Of a stretch of DNA of 50,046 nucleotides, positions 32,562 to 40,896 are shown piece by piece. Source of the stretch: an uncultured Flavobacteriales bacterium (GTDB lineage Bacteria; Bacteroidota; Bacteroidia; Flavobacteriales_D; Crocinitomicaceae). Position 1 is the stretch's first letter. Each line of letters starts with the position of its first letter. The DNA lies in the NCBI GenBank assembly GCA_905478665.1, contig CAJQJL010000110.1, forward strand, positions 1 to 50,046. The letters run 5' to 3'. The notes under the pieces were generated by a model. That model saw only the letters and a program-made list of their open reading frames with translations, did not search any database and was not told where the DNA came from. The position numbers were made by a program, and so were the translations under genes.

Positions 32562-34854
32562 AGGAGGTTGAACCTACACTCACTTTTGTTTTTGCCCAAG
32601 CCTTGTTGAATCGATCAATAACAGTACTTGCATCTTCTCGAGAGAGATATTTTCCAGCCAAAACATTCAATTCTCGTTTCAAAGCCCTTAAAATTGACGC
32701 TGTTCTATAGGCACTTAGAATGTCATTTTTCGAGAGCTTATATTTGGTCATTGCTGACTGAAGAACATCGTCAGAAACAGTAATACTAGATTTAACTGGA
32801 TCTGTATAAGAGTTGATAGACATTGATATCGATCTGTCCATGTGAATGATAACTTCTGACTTTCGAAGGCGTAAAAACGTTGAGTCGTACTTGGATTTGG
32901 AGGAATTCCCAGGATACGAAGAAAGTTCAGTTGGCTTGTAGTTTTTTACTGTTCGCACTCCATTCCATTTGCCTATTCCCTGACCTCTTGCAATGATATT
33001 GAAAGGAATCTTTTTATTCAGTAAGCCTTCGAAGAAAACATGGAGTGAAACACTGTCGTCATCAGTAAATAATGGTCTTGGTAATTCCCATTTGTCAGAA
33101 GCGAATATGTCCTCTAATTCCAAATTGATGCGTGCGTTGTAATCTGGTTTTGCATCCATAACGTTGATGTGGAGCATAACTTCATCAGCAGATTTTGAGA
33201 TGCAGGACTCTGGAATCGCAATCAATCGAACTTCAAAATCTTCAACTTCAAGTGATGGTTTAAATTGGAACTCTTGGGTTAATATATCAAAGGTAGTTGA
33301 GTCTTCGAACATGTAAAGACCGTCCTTCTCTTCATAGCTTGCCCAACGCAGTCCCATATTTTGTTTGTAGATGCCGAGTTTACGTTGGTAAGTTGCCATT
33401 AAGTCAATCGCTTCTTCCTTTTCTTTTTCTAGTTCTTTGATTTTTCGCGCATACGCATCAAAGATTTTATACAGTCCAACAATTGTATTCTGTAGCTTTT
33501 TTCTATCCTTTCTGTTTGAACTTGTTGTCGGTGTCCCATCAAAACTGCCGCCTCCATTCTTGATTGCTTTTCGTTTTGACTTCTTGACTTTGTGTGAAGC
33601 TTTCTTTGATGTCGTAATTGGCGAGTACCCTAAATCTGAGTATTCCTTCTCTCGTTTCTCAATTTTTAATTCGATACCATCTTTCTTTTTCTTGTTATAC
33701 TCGATCCAATAATCGAAGCCTCGCTTACCATAGATCATCTCATTTAGCTTGGCAATTTTGTTGAATTCAAGATCATTCACGATGGATTGAAAAGTTTTTC
33801 CCTCAGAAAAGCTGGAATCAGGTGATAAGAAACGCGTTTCGCCTGAACCAAAAAGATGGTAATTCAAACCATTTTTTTCAATAACTACGGTCGTCTGTTT
33901 TTCAGAATTGTACCCCCAAACATCGAAGTGGATATTTGTGATCTTGTTATTACCAGCGGTTTTGAAGTCATTTACTGAAAACCTTCTAGGTTCAAGGGTT
34001 GATTCCGTTTTTCTTGAACGCGTACCATCAATGGCGATGAGGTCTTTACCAACTTCGTGCGTTTCGACAACAACTTGATAGGGAAACAGACCGACAGCTT
34101 TAGGTAAACCTTTGTTCCAACGCCCTTTTTCATCCTTTTCGCGCTCTTCAAGAATTCCAGAAGTACTGCTGCCATCTCCTGCAGCAACCAGCACATTTGC
34201 ATAACCGTCAGATTCACCTCCTAACGCATGGAAAATCTCACGACTTCTTTTTTCAACGTATTTATTGACTGCATAATTCATTGCGTTAAGTGCAACAAGT
34301 TGGTCATTCATTGTCAAAAAGCGCATCGACTCAAGCTGCATGAATTTTTCGTCAAAAGTCAACCCAGGGTTTAGAATACTGTTAATTCTTGGATGAGGTT
34401 TGTTGACTCCGTCTTTTAGTTTTAAAGCATTGGGTGGTAATTTCTCCATTAGGAGCGATTCGAAGTGCGCGTATTCATTCGTGTATTGCTTCAAATCCTT
34501 AGGAGATGAACGCTTTGCTAAGAGAACCTTGTTGAGTTCCCAAATTGCCATTTTGTTCGCAGCTTCCGCAATAAGCCCTTTTGGTGATTTGGCGATCTCC
34601 ATTTTACGGACAATCAGTAAATCGGGTTGATTGATAATCATCAATTCGATCGAGTCGTAATTAATTGCTTGATTCGAAAATTTTATCATTGGGCCCTGAT
34701 AATCGAAATAACGCCCGAAGTTGTTATTGAGAATTGGACTTTTCTTTACTATATGGTATAGGTACGCCCGTTCTTCTGGCGTCAAATCTTCATTGATTTG
34801 TCCAAAACTTAGTAGGGGAAATATAATACAAAGGGCAGCGTAAACAATTTTCAT
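32542..34854 (-). CDS. Large secreted protein with basic coiled-coil linker, unknown
   Basis: A 770-residue protein from ATG 34854, which gives the signal peptide MKIVYAALCIIFPLLSFGQ; an in-frame start nine codons upstream would spoil it. Visible regions: a mostly helical N-terminal half, a beta-rich middle (SVNDFKTAGNNKITNIHFDVWGYNSEK), a strongly basic Ser/Lys-rich linker (around residue 430, KKASHKVKKSKRKAIKNGG), a coiled coil (YKIFDAYARKIKELEKEKEEAIDLMATYQRKL), then a beta region and a helical end. No sorting domain, lipobox or enzyme motif. I recognise no family. It converges on the helicase gene with a 20-base overlap. Confidence 0.78.
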   Translation of the reverse strand: MKIVYAALCIIFPLLSFGQINEDLTPEERAYLYHIVKKSPILNNNFGRYFDYQGPMIKFSNQAINYDSIELMIINQPDLLIVRKMEIAKSPKGLIAEAANKMAIWELNKVLLAKRSSPKDLKQYTNEYAHFESLLMEKLPPNALKLKDGVNKPHPRINSILNPGLTFDEKFMQLESMRFLTMNDQLVALNAMNYAVNKYVEKRSREIFHALGGESDGYANVLVAAGDGSSTSGILEEREKDEKGRWNKGLPKAVGLFPYQVVVETHEVGKDLIAIDGTRSRKTESTLEPRRFSVNDFKTAGNNKITNIHFDVWGYNSEKQTTVVIEKNGLNYHLFGSGETRFLSPDSSFSEGKTFQSIVNDLEFNKIAKLNEMIYGKRGFDYWIEYNKKKKDGIELKIEKREKEYSDLGYSPITTSKKASHKVKKSKRKAIKNGGGSFDGTPTTSSNRKDRKKLQNTIVGLYKIFDAYARKIKELEKEKEEAIDLMATYQRKLGIYKQNMGLRWASYEEKDGLYMFEDSTTFDILTQEFQFKPSLEVEDFEVRLIAIPESCISKSADEVMLHINVMDAKPDYNARINLELEDIFASDKWELPRPLFTDDDSVSLHVFFEGLLNKKIPFNIIARGQGIGKWNGVRTVKNYKPTELSSYPGNSSKSKYDSTFLRLRKSEVIIHMDRSISMSINSYTDPVKSSITVSDDVLQSAMTKYKLSKNDILSAYRTASILRALKRELNVLAGKYLSREDASTVIDRFNKAWAKTKVSVGSTSFKLSNL

Positions 34855-34869
34855 AAGCGGATCGTTGTT

Positions 34870-34877
34870 CGAATATA
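34870..34877 (-). promoter_or_regulatory. Possible -7 box of the large secreted protein gene
   Basis: TATATTCG on the reverse strand (TTCG variant), ending 15 bases before the ATG at 34854. A well-spaced -33 TTG is lacking. Confidence 0.3.
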
Positions 34878-34936
34878 ACAAGATTTGACACGATTGGTAA
34901 CACCTCCAAAAAAAATCTATTCACGAAATTATAAAC

Positions 34937-34964
34937 AAAAAAAACCTCCCAGAATTCTGGAAGG
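34937..34964 (-). terminator. Intrinsic terminator of the T9SS cargo gene
   Basis: On the reverse strand CCTTCCAG-AATT-CTGGGAGG forms an eight-pair stem (one G-U) with a four-base loop, followed by eight T. It is 34 bases after the stop codon at 34999. Confidence 0.85.
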
Positions 34965-34998
34965 CTTTCGCTTGATTTTCTATAAGAGTAGTTGTGTA

Positions 34999-36027
34999 TT
35001 ACTTTTTTACAATTGACTTTGTTGTTGTCAATCCATTGTCCTGAATTCGAACGAAATAAACACCATTTTCCAATGCTGAAATATTGATCGTTGAACCATT
35101 TGAAACTGAAGAAGAAATAAGTTCTCTACCGCTTTGGTCGAAAAGCACTGCTTGTGCATTGTCTCCAAGATTTCCAGAAATTGTTACAGTTTCAGTTGCT
35201 GGGTTAGGATAGACGGAAAACTCAACTTCATCAAGGGAAGATGTACTCAAATACCCTGGCTCATACATTGAAAGAACCAATGACTGCTCAGAAATTGGAG
35301 CTGGAGCGCCAGCATTTTGAACTTTAATTGTTGAGTGAATAAATACAGGAAGGTTGCTTACCGTATGATCATAGTACTCATATTGTGTACGGATGAACTC
35401 CATGTTTCCCAAAGGAATTGGAAGTGTAATAGTTGCCCAAGAAGTATCAATCAATTTGTAGCGAAGTACGTTTGCTAATGAAACTCCATTTGGAAGATTT
35501 AACGTTCCTTCTCCATCAACAGATGCATAACCGTTCCCCGTTGCAGTAGTTGATAGGGTCGCCAAGTAATCAATATCACCAGAAAAAGCATCATTAACAC
35601 TGTTTCCAAAAGCAAATGGGTAAGTCGCTACAATTTCTTCGTTTGCAGAAAACTGCGCAATCACGTCTCCTAAAGATGGCTCAGAGAAAACAAATCCTTG
35701 AGATGATCTTTCAGTAGCTGTTGAACTATAATATGAAGTAAGATTTGTTCCAACTTTAATTGCAGAAACTGAAGTTGGGAAATCAGCTGCGAATGTGGTT
35801 GCTGCAGCAGCTACTACTTCAACATCTCTAAATTCACCAGCATATCCACCAAGAGTCGTGTAATCCCAAGTAACACCAGAACCAGTTACACCATCAAGAT
35901 TTACGGCAAATGAATCGCAAAGGTACATTGTTTCAATGTCGCTGATAGCAGGCTCATTGGCTTGAGTGAATTGGGCATTTCCATAAAAAGTCAGTGATAA
36001 CACTGCGAATAGTAAGGTTTTCTTCAT
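34999..36027 (-). CDS. T9SS-secreted protein with type A C-terminal sorting domain
   Basis: A 342-residue protein: signal peptide MKKTLLFAVLSLTFYGNAQ, a beta-rich body, and from about residue 268 a Por secretion sorting domain (FSVYPNPATETVTISG, LFDQSGRELISS, ALENGVYFVRIQDNG, TTKSIVKK). The sorting domain directs the protein through the type IX system, after which it is removed. The body has repeated Thr/Ser-rich stretches and an opening EPAISDIETMYLCDSFAVNLDGVTGSGVTWDYTTLGG, as in many uncharacterised secreted flavobacterial proteins. Function unknown. ATG 36027 is preferred to an upstream TTG at 36045. It has a full promoter and terminator of its own and so is a single-gene unit. Confidence 0.9.
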   Translation of the reverse strand: MKKTLLFAVLSLTFYGNAQFTQANEPAISDIETMYLCDSFAVNLDGVTGSGVTWDYTTLGGYAGEFRDVEVVAAAATTFAADFPTSVSAIKVGTNLTSYYSSTATERSSQGFVFSEPSLGDVIAQFSANEEIVATYPFAFGNSVNDAFSGDIDYLATLSTTATGNGYASVDGEGTLNLPNGVSLANVLRYKLIDTSWATITLPIPLGNMEFIRTQYEYYDHTVSNLPVFIHSTIKVQNAGAPAPISEQSLVLSMYEPGYLSTSSLDEVEFSVYPNPATETVTISGNLGDNAQAVLFDQSGRELISSSVSNGSTINISALENGVYFVRIQDNGLTTTKSIVKK

Positions 36028-36042
36028 AATATAAATTTTGGT

Positions 36043-36074
36043 CAAACTTAATAAAATTGCCGATCATCTTCAAA
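36043..36074 (-). promoter_or_regulatory. Strong promoter of the T9SS cargo gene
   Basis: On the reverse strand TTTG (36074-36071), 20 bases, then TAAGTTTG (36050-36043): the best -33/-7 pair in the window. The box ends 15 bases before the ATG at 36027. Confidence 0.7.
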
Positions 36075-36098
36075 AATGGAAGAATCAGGACGGTTTCT

Positions 36099-36121
36099 TG
36101 TCAAAGCCATTATCTTTGACA
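36099..36121 (+). promoter_or_regulatory. Palindromic operator overlapping the RND exporter -7 box
   Basis: TGTCAAAG-N7-CTTTGACA is a perfect inverted repeat with eight-base arms. The -7 box TATCTTTG (36111-36118) lies inside it, 28 bases before the ATG at 36147. A repressor bound here would cover the start point of transcription, as TetR- or MarR-type regulators of efflux pumps do. No such regulator is adjacent. Confidence 0.55.
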
Positions 36122-36146
36122 CCCACTAGACGAGTAGACTATTAAA

Positions 36147-38432
36147 ATGGTTGGAGAATCAACATTCAGAAAATACATTTGGGTTGCAATGATTTGTTTC
36201 ATCGCTCTAACAGCCTTTCTTGGCTATAGAGTTACGAGTGTTCGTTTAGACTACGATTTCGAGAAATTTTTCCCGCTCAATGATGAAGAAACGAACTTCT
36301 TCATGGATTTCAGAGATAAGTTTAAATCTGAGAATGACTTTTTATTAATTGCCGTTGAACGCGAAAACGGTGTTTTTGACAAATCATTTTTAAAAGATAT
36401 TGATAAGCTTACAACTGAATTTGAAAAGGTTGATAATGTAAATTTTGTCAACTCCATTACCAATCAAGAGGAGTTCTTTCTTTTTCAAACGGGTTCAACG
36501 TCTTCAAAGCCATATATTGATTTCGATGATTTTGATTCAAAACGCGATTCTACACGTGTATTCAAAAATAATGAGCTGATCAATACCTTGATTTCTGAGA
36601 ATGGAGGGTCGCTGTGCATTTTTTTAAGGCATGAAGACTATCTGTCTAAGAAGAAAAGTGATCAACTAATTGTTGACCTAAACAAGATCATTGAAAAATA
36701 CAATTTTGATAAAGTAAGAATAGGAGGGAGAACCGTTCAACAAAAGTACTACATCGACAAAATGCAGGTGGAGATGATCTTCTTTGTTGGGATGAGTGCT
36801 TGTTTGATCATTGTCTTTTTGGTGATCGCATTTAGATCGTTGTGGGGAGTTTTGATACCACAGCTCATTATTGTTTCATCACTTGTCTGGGTTGTTGGAG
36901 GAATGGGCGTGTTTGGAACACCTGTAAACATCATTCTTACCATGTTACCAACAATAATGTTTGTTGTATCCATGTCGGATGTTATTCATCTGGTATCACG
37001 CTATTTGGATGCACTCAGGGTTGAAGAAAAAACCTTTGATGCGATTATGATCGCAGTGCGGGAAGTTGGTCTTGCAACACTTTTAACGTCAGTTACCACG
37101 GCAATTGGGTTCTTCTCACTCTACTTTGTGCAAATAGAGCCTATTCAAATATTTGGATTGGTGATGGGGTCAGGAGTAATCCTCGCATTCATTCTTACCT
37201 TCCTGATGCTGCCTGTTATGTTCTATTTATTTCCAGGACCATCTTATGTAAGAAAAAGTAAAAAGGGACATTTTTGGCAGAAATATTTGAATAAAGGTTT
37301 TGCCTTTGTCATTCGAAAAAAGAATCCAATATTTATAATCACTGGAATTGTTGTCGCCATCAGTGTTGTTGGGATGATGCAGATTAAAACAAACAACTTT
37401 TTGTTGGATGATTTAAGACAAAGTGAAAGTTTGAAGCAGGATTTCAATTTCTTAGACACTGAATATGGAGGTGTAAGACCTTTTGAATTAGTTGCTACAG
37501 TGAATGATACCTCACGAAATGTTTGGGATCGGGAAGTATTGCAAACATTGGATTCTGTTGAAGGGTACTTGGCGAGTACTTATGGAATCACAATAAAAAA
37601 CTCGCTTGTTACAACGTATAAAGTAGTGAATCGATCGGCGCATGCGGGAAATAAGGAATACTATACACTTCCAACTTCTGCACGGAAGTTTAAATCCTAT
37701 CGAAGAAACATTCGCATGGTTGATAAAGGCGAATTTGTATACACCTTAATTGACACGACCCAGCAAGTAACGCGAATTAGTGGTACCATTCCAGACATTG
37801 GAAACATTCGTATAACCGAGAAAAACAAAGATCTGCAACGTTTCTTGAAAGAAAACGACTTAGGAGGAGTAATAGATTATCAACTAACGGGTACAGCACA
37901 TCTAGTAGATAAGAATCTAAAATACTTGTCGGTTAGTCTAATTCGTGGACTTGGAATCTCGATTCTAATTGTTGCGTTTATCATAGGATTGATCTATCGA
38001 TCTACAACAATTTTAGTGATTAGCGTGATCACCAACCTTATTCCACTTCTATTTATTGCTGGGATAATGGGCTTTGTTGGAATAGAATTGAAGACAAGTA
38101 CGTCCATCATTTTCACAATCGCCTTTGGCATTGCGGTCGATGATACTATCCACTTCTTGGGGAAATTTAAGTATGAGTTATTAAGCGGGAAGGGGAAACT
38201 CTATGCCCTTAAACGTAGCTATATGACAACGGGGAAAGCAATGATTTTGACAACCTTGATTTTATGCTCTGGATTCCTATTACTTGTCTTCTCTAGTTTC
38301 TTAGGAACATTCTATTTGGGAGTGTTGCTGTGCATTACATTATTGGTTGCTTTGATTGCCGACCTTACGATATTACCAGTACTACTTTTGGTCTTCTACA
38401 GACCTAAAGCCAAAAAGAAGAGCTTGAATTAA
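36147..38432 (+). CDS. RND superfamily (MMPL/HpnN-like) exporter
   Basis: A 761-residue membrane protein with the two-fold RND layout: helix 1 (IWVAMICFIALTAFLGY), a large periplasmic loop (about 35-200), a five-helix bundle (from MIFFVGMSACLIIVFLVIAF), a helix near 395 (PIFIITGIVVAISVVGM), a second loop, and a second bundle from about 590. The signature GIAVDDTIHFLGKF in the second bundle, and the equivalent MSDVIHLVSRY in the first, carry the acidic proton-relay residues. This is the single-protein RND type that exports lipids or hydrophobic compounds without AcrA/TolC partners. A palindromic operator overlaps its promoter. Confidence 0.9.
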   Translation: MVGESTFRKYIWVAMICFIALTAFLGYRVTSVRLDYDFEKFFPLNDEETNFFMDFRDKFKSENDFLLIAVERENGVFDKSFLKDIDKLTTEFEKVDNVNFVNSITNQEEFFLFQTGSTSSKPYIDFDDFDSKRDSTRVFKNNELINTLISENGGSLCIFLRHEDYLSKKKSDQLIVDLNKIIEKYNFDKVRIGGRTVQQKYYIDKMQVEMIFFVGMSACLIIVFLVIAFRSLWGVLIPQLIIVSSLVWVVGGMGVFGTPVNIILTMLPTIMFVVSMSDVIHLVSRYLDALRVEEKTFDAIMIAVREVGLATLLTSVTTAIGFFSLYFVQIEPIQIFGLVMGSGVILAFILTFLMLPVMFYLFPGPSYVRKSKKGHFWQKYLNKGFAFVIRKKNPIFIITGIVVAISVVGMMQIKTNNFLLDDLRQSESLKQDFNFLDTEYGGVRPFELVATVNDTSRNVWDREVLQTLDSVEGYLASTYGITIKNSLVTTYKVVNRSAHAGNKEYYTLPTSARKFKSYRRNIRMVDKGEFVYTLIDTTQQVTRISGTIPDIGNIRITEKNKDLQRFLKENDLGGVIDYQLTGTAHLVDKNLKYLSVSLIRGLGISILIVAFIIGLIYRSTTILVISVITNLIPLLFIAGIMGFVGIELKTSTSIIFTIAFGIAVDDTIHFLGKFKYELLSGKGKLYALKRSYMTTGKAMILTTLILCSGFLLLVFSSFLGTFYLGVLLCITLLVALIADLTILPVLLLVFYRPKAKKKSLN

Positions 38433-38438
38433 TTTACT

Positions 38439-38446
38439 TAAATTTG
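38439..38446 (+). promoter_or_regulatory. -7 box ahead of nhaC
   Basis: TAAATTTG, a full match, 31 bases before the nhaC ATG at 38478. The leader also contains the ten-base palindrome TAGAATTCTA at 38456-38465. The gap after the RND gene is only 45 bases, so read-through from the exporter is also possible. Confidence 0.35.
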
Positions 38447-38477
38447 AGACCCTTGTAGAATTCTAGAAACACTGAAA

Positions 38478-39992
38478 ATGACCTCTCAAACAAAAACTCC
38501 TTCATTTATGCTCGCATTGTTGCCAATCATGGTATTGGTGTTAATGCTGATTTTAAATGTCAAAATTTATGGTGAAGACGCAACCTACGGACCGAACCAG
38601 ATTGCCTTATTATTTGCAGGAGCGGTAGCTGCAATAATTGGGTTTCGGTTAAATTACACGTGGATTCAATTGCAAGATGGAATCATTAAGAGTATTAAGT
38701 CTGCTTTACCAGCTTTGATAATTTTATTACTAATTGGAGCGTTGGCTGGTACATGGATGATTTCAGGTGTTGTTCCTTCAATGATCTACTATGGATTGAA
38801 AATCTTGAACCCAACTATATTCCTTTTTGCTGCTTGTATAGTTAGTGCCATCGTTGCCATTGCTACGGGTAGCTCATGGAGTACCATTGCCACAGTCGGA
38901 TTGGCACTGTTAGGAATTGGCACCGTATTAGGGCTAAATCAAGGAATGGTGGCAGGAGCCATTATTTCAGGTGCATATTTTGGCGATAAGATGTCTCCAC
39001 TTTCAGATACAACCAATCTTGCTCCTGCAATGGCGGGAACAGATCTATTTACGCATATCCGTTACATGACACTGACCACAGTCCCAACGATGGTGATCAC
39101 CCTGGTTATTTTTCTTATCCTTGGTTTCACTATTAGTTCTGATGTAAATGCAGCAAGTGTAGATCCTATTTTAAAGTTGATCGATGCCAAATTCTATATT
39201 TCTCCAGTGCTATTTGTGGTTCCTGCAATTGTTATTTTCTTAATTATTAAGAAGGTGAGCGCGATTCCAGCATTGTTTATCGGAACAGTTCTGGGAGCTA
39301 TTGCAGCGATCATTTTTCAACCTGGAATTGTAGAACAAGTTTCTACAGTTAGCGGTGATTACCTCTACGCGGCCTACAAAGCTTCTGTAGATGCTATGTT
39401 TGGTAGTGTAAGCTTATTGAGTGAGAGCGACCCGATGTATGTGAGTCTACTCGCACAAGATTCCGATACGTATGGGCAACTTCCTAAGCTTTTCGCTACG
39501 AAAGGAATGGAAGGGATGATGAACACAATTTGGTTAATCATCTGTGCCATGATTTTTGGAGGAATAATGGAAGCATGTGGGCTTCTTCAGAAGATTACAA
39601 GAAGTATTGTGATGTTTGCTAAAACAACAGGATCACTGATAGCTACAACAGCTGGAACGTGTATCTTTTTTAATGCGACGGCCTCAGATCAATACTTGGC
39701 GATTGTCGTTCCTGGAAGAATGTTCGCCGATACGTATAAGGACAGAGGATTAAAACCAGAGAACCTTAGTCGTACGCTTGAAGACTCAGGGACGGTAACA
39801 TCTGTACTTTTCCCTTGGAATACATGCGGTGCTGCACAATCGACAGTATTATCAGTAGCCACAGGCGAATATGCGCTATTCTGTTTCTTCAATTGGATTA
39901 GTCCAATCATGACAGTTGTTTACGGTTATTTCAATATTAAAATTGCGCGCTTTGAGCCTCAAATCCCAGAAGATGGACAAAGCCAAAGTTAA
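38478..39992 (+). CDS. nhaC: Na+/H+ antiporter NhaC family
   Basis: A 504-residue secondary transporter with about twelve helices. The NhaC signatures are SGVVPSMIYYGLKIL, ATGSSWSTIATVGLALLGIG, and GAYFGDKMSPLSDTTNLAPA, with a late FNATASDQYLAIVVPGRMF and LEDSGTVTSVLFPWNTCGAAQ. It exchanges cytoplasmic Na+ for H+, which fits a marine or saline habitat, although the family also has members moving amino-acid-like substrates. It follows the RND exporter by 45 bases and is followed by a lipoprotein gene 13 bases on. Confidence 0.92.
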   Translation: MTSQTKTPSFMLALLPIMVLVLMLILNVKIYGEDATYGPNQIALLFAGAVAAIIGFRLNYTWIQLQDGIIKSIKSALPALIILLLIGALAGTWMISGVVPSMIYYGLKILNPTIFLFAACIVSAIVAIATGSSWSTIATVGLALLGIGTVLGLNQGMVAGAIISGAYFGDKMSPLSDTTNLAPAMAGTDLFTHIRYMTLTTVPTMVITLVIFLILGFTISSDVNAASVDPILKLIDAKFYISPVLFVVPAIVIFLIIKKVSAIPALFIGTVLGAIAAIIFQPGIVEQVSTVSGDYLYAAYKASVDAMFGSVSLLSESDPMYVSLLAQDSDTYGQLPKLFATKGMEGMMNTIWLIICAMIFGGIMEACGLLQKITRSIVMFAKTTGSLIATTAGTCIFFNATASDQYLAIVVPGRMFADTYKDRGLKPENLSRTLEDSGTVTSVLFPWNTCGAAQSTVLSVATGEYALFCFFNWISPIMTVVYGYFNIKIARFEPQIPEDGQSQS

Positions 39993-40005
39993 AAAGAGCT
40001 TCCTG

Positions 40006-40845
40006 ATGAAAAGTGCCTACTTACTACTCGCGCTTATGGTCATTTTGACTTCTTGCAAGTCTAACGAGATGCCTGTTGAGGAGTTAGAATACCTTAATTA
40101 TTCTGTAGAAGAATTTGAAGCTGACAGAGCTGACCTTGTTGAGATAGCGGAAGAATTAATCAGTGCTTATAGCGAGACTTCATCAAATTCGTTTGAGGCG
40201 AATTACTTCGATTCGAATATAGTTGAGACGCTACCTTCAGAATTATCCTTGATAGTTATGGGAGCTGATGTTTTTAATTCATTGGACTCAAACAATAGGC
40301 TGTTTGATGTCGCCATGTCCGATCATGATCGATCGATTAGTCGAATCTTAGGGGCTTCAGCAGATTCATTGTTGGATGATCGCATGCGAGGGATGTTGAG
40401 TGATTATTACTTCAGGAAGATGACAGATAAAAGTGCTAAATTGATTTTCTCTCCATTTGATCAAAGTTCTATGCGAAATGATCAAAGAAGTATTGATAAA
40501 CTATTGGAATCAAAAGGGAGTTTAGTGCTGGTATTAATTGACTCATGGTCAATGGAGTTACCTGAATTAATAGGCGATGATGAATTCAGCGCAGGATATG
40601 TTGAAGCAAAGGTCACAGTTGTTGATGTATCTTCAAAGGAAGTGTTATTTACGTTTCCGATTGCAGCAGAAAATAGCAATACAGTTAGTTATACTAGCTA
40701 TGGAGGGATAGGATCAACTGGCGGTTACACTGAAATCGACGATGATTTGTTCCAAAATTTCAACATTGAGCTTGCTACAAATATTGGCGGAGCACTTTCT
40801 TCAAGTGGGCTGGGTAAAACCTACCATTTTATTTTCGAAAGATAA
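40006..40845 (+). CDS. Lipoprotein, unknown
   Basis: A 279-residue lipoprotein. ATG 40006 gives MKSAYLLLALMVILTSC with a good lipobox (LTSC, Cys17); an in-frame ATG at 39973 would overlap nhaC by 20 bases and place eleven extra residues before the signal. The mature part is acidic and rich in Ser/Asp (SVEEFEADRADLVEIAEELISAYSETSS), with a possible small alpha/beta domain later (GSLVLVLIDSWSMELPELIGDDEFSAGYVEAKVTVVDVSSKEVLF). I recognise no family. It probably shares a transcript with nhaC. Confidence 0.75.
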   Translation: MKSAYLLLALMVILTSCKSNEMPVEELEYLNYSVEEFEADRADLVEIAEELISAYSETSSNSFEANYFDSNIVETLPSELSLIVMGADVFNSLDSNNRLFDVAMSDHDRSISRILGASADSLLDDRMRGMLSDYYFRKMTDKSAKLIFSPFDQSSMRNDQRSIDKLLESKGSLVLVLIDSWSMELPELIGDDEFSAGYVEAKVTVVDVSSKEVLFTFPIAAENSNTVSYTSYGGIGSTGGYTEIDDDLFQNFNIELATNIGGALSSSGLGKTYHFIFER

Positions 40846-40867
40846 ATTATCATCTAGTCAGTTTTAC

Positions 40868-40875
40868 TAACTTTG
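40868..40875 (+). promoter_or_regulatory. -7 box of ffh
   Basis: TAACTTTG, a full match, 21 bases before the ATG at 40897, at a point where the preceding gene has ended (40845). No TTG at the standard distance. Confidence 0.5.
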
Positions 40876-40896
40876 TAGGCCGAAATTCTAAAGATT

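Noticed and set aside
38456-38465. TAGAATTCTA palindrome in the nhaC leader
   Set aside because: A ten-base palindrome is too short to separate from chance and has no other support.
39916-40005. Longer form of the lipoprotein overlapping nhaC by 77 bases
   Set aside because: The extension is a read-through of the nhaC 3' end in another frame; the lipoprotein signal starts at ATG 40006.
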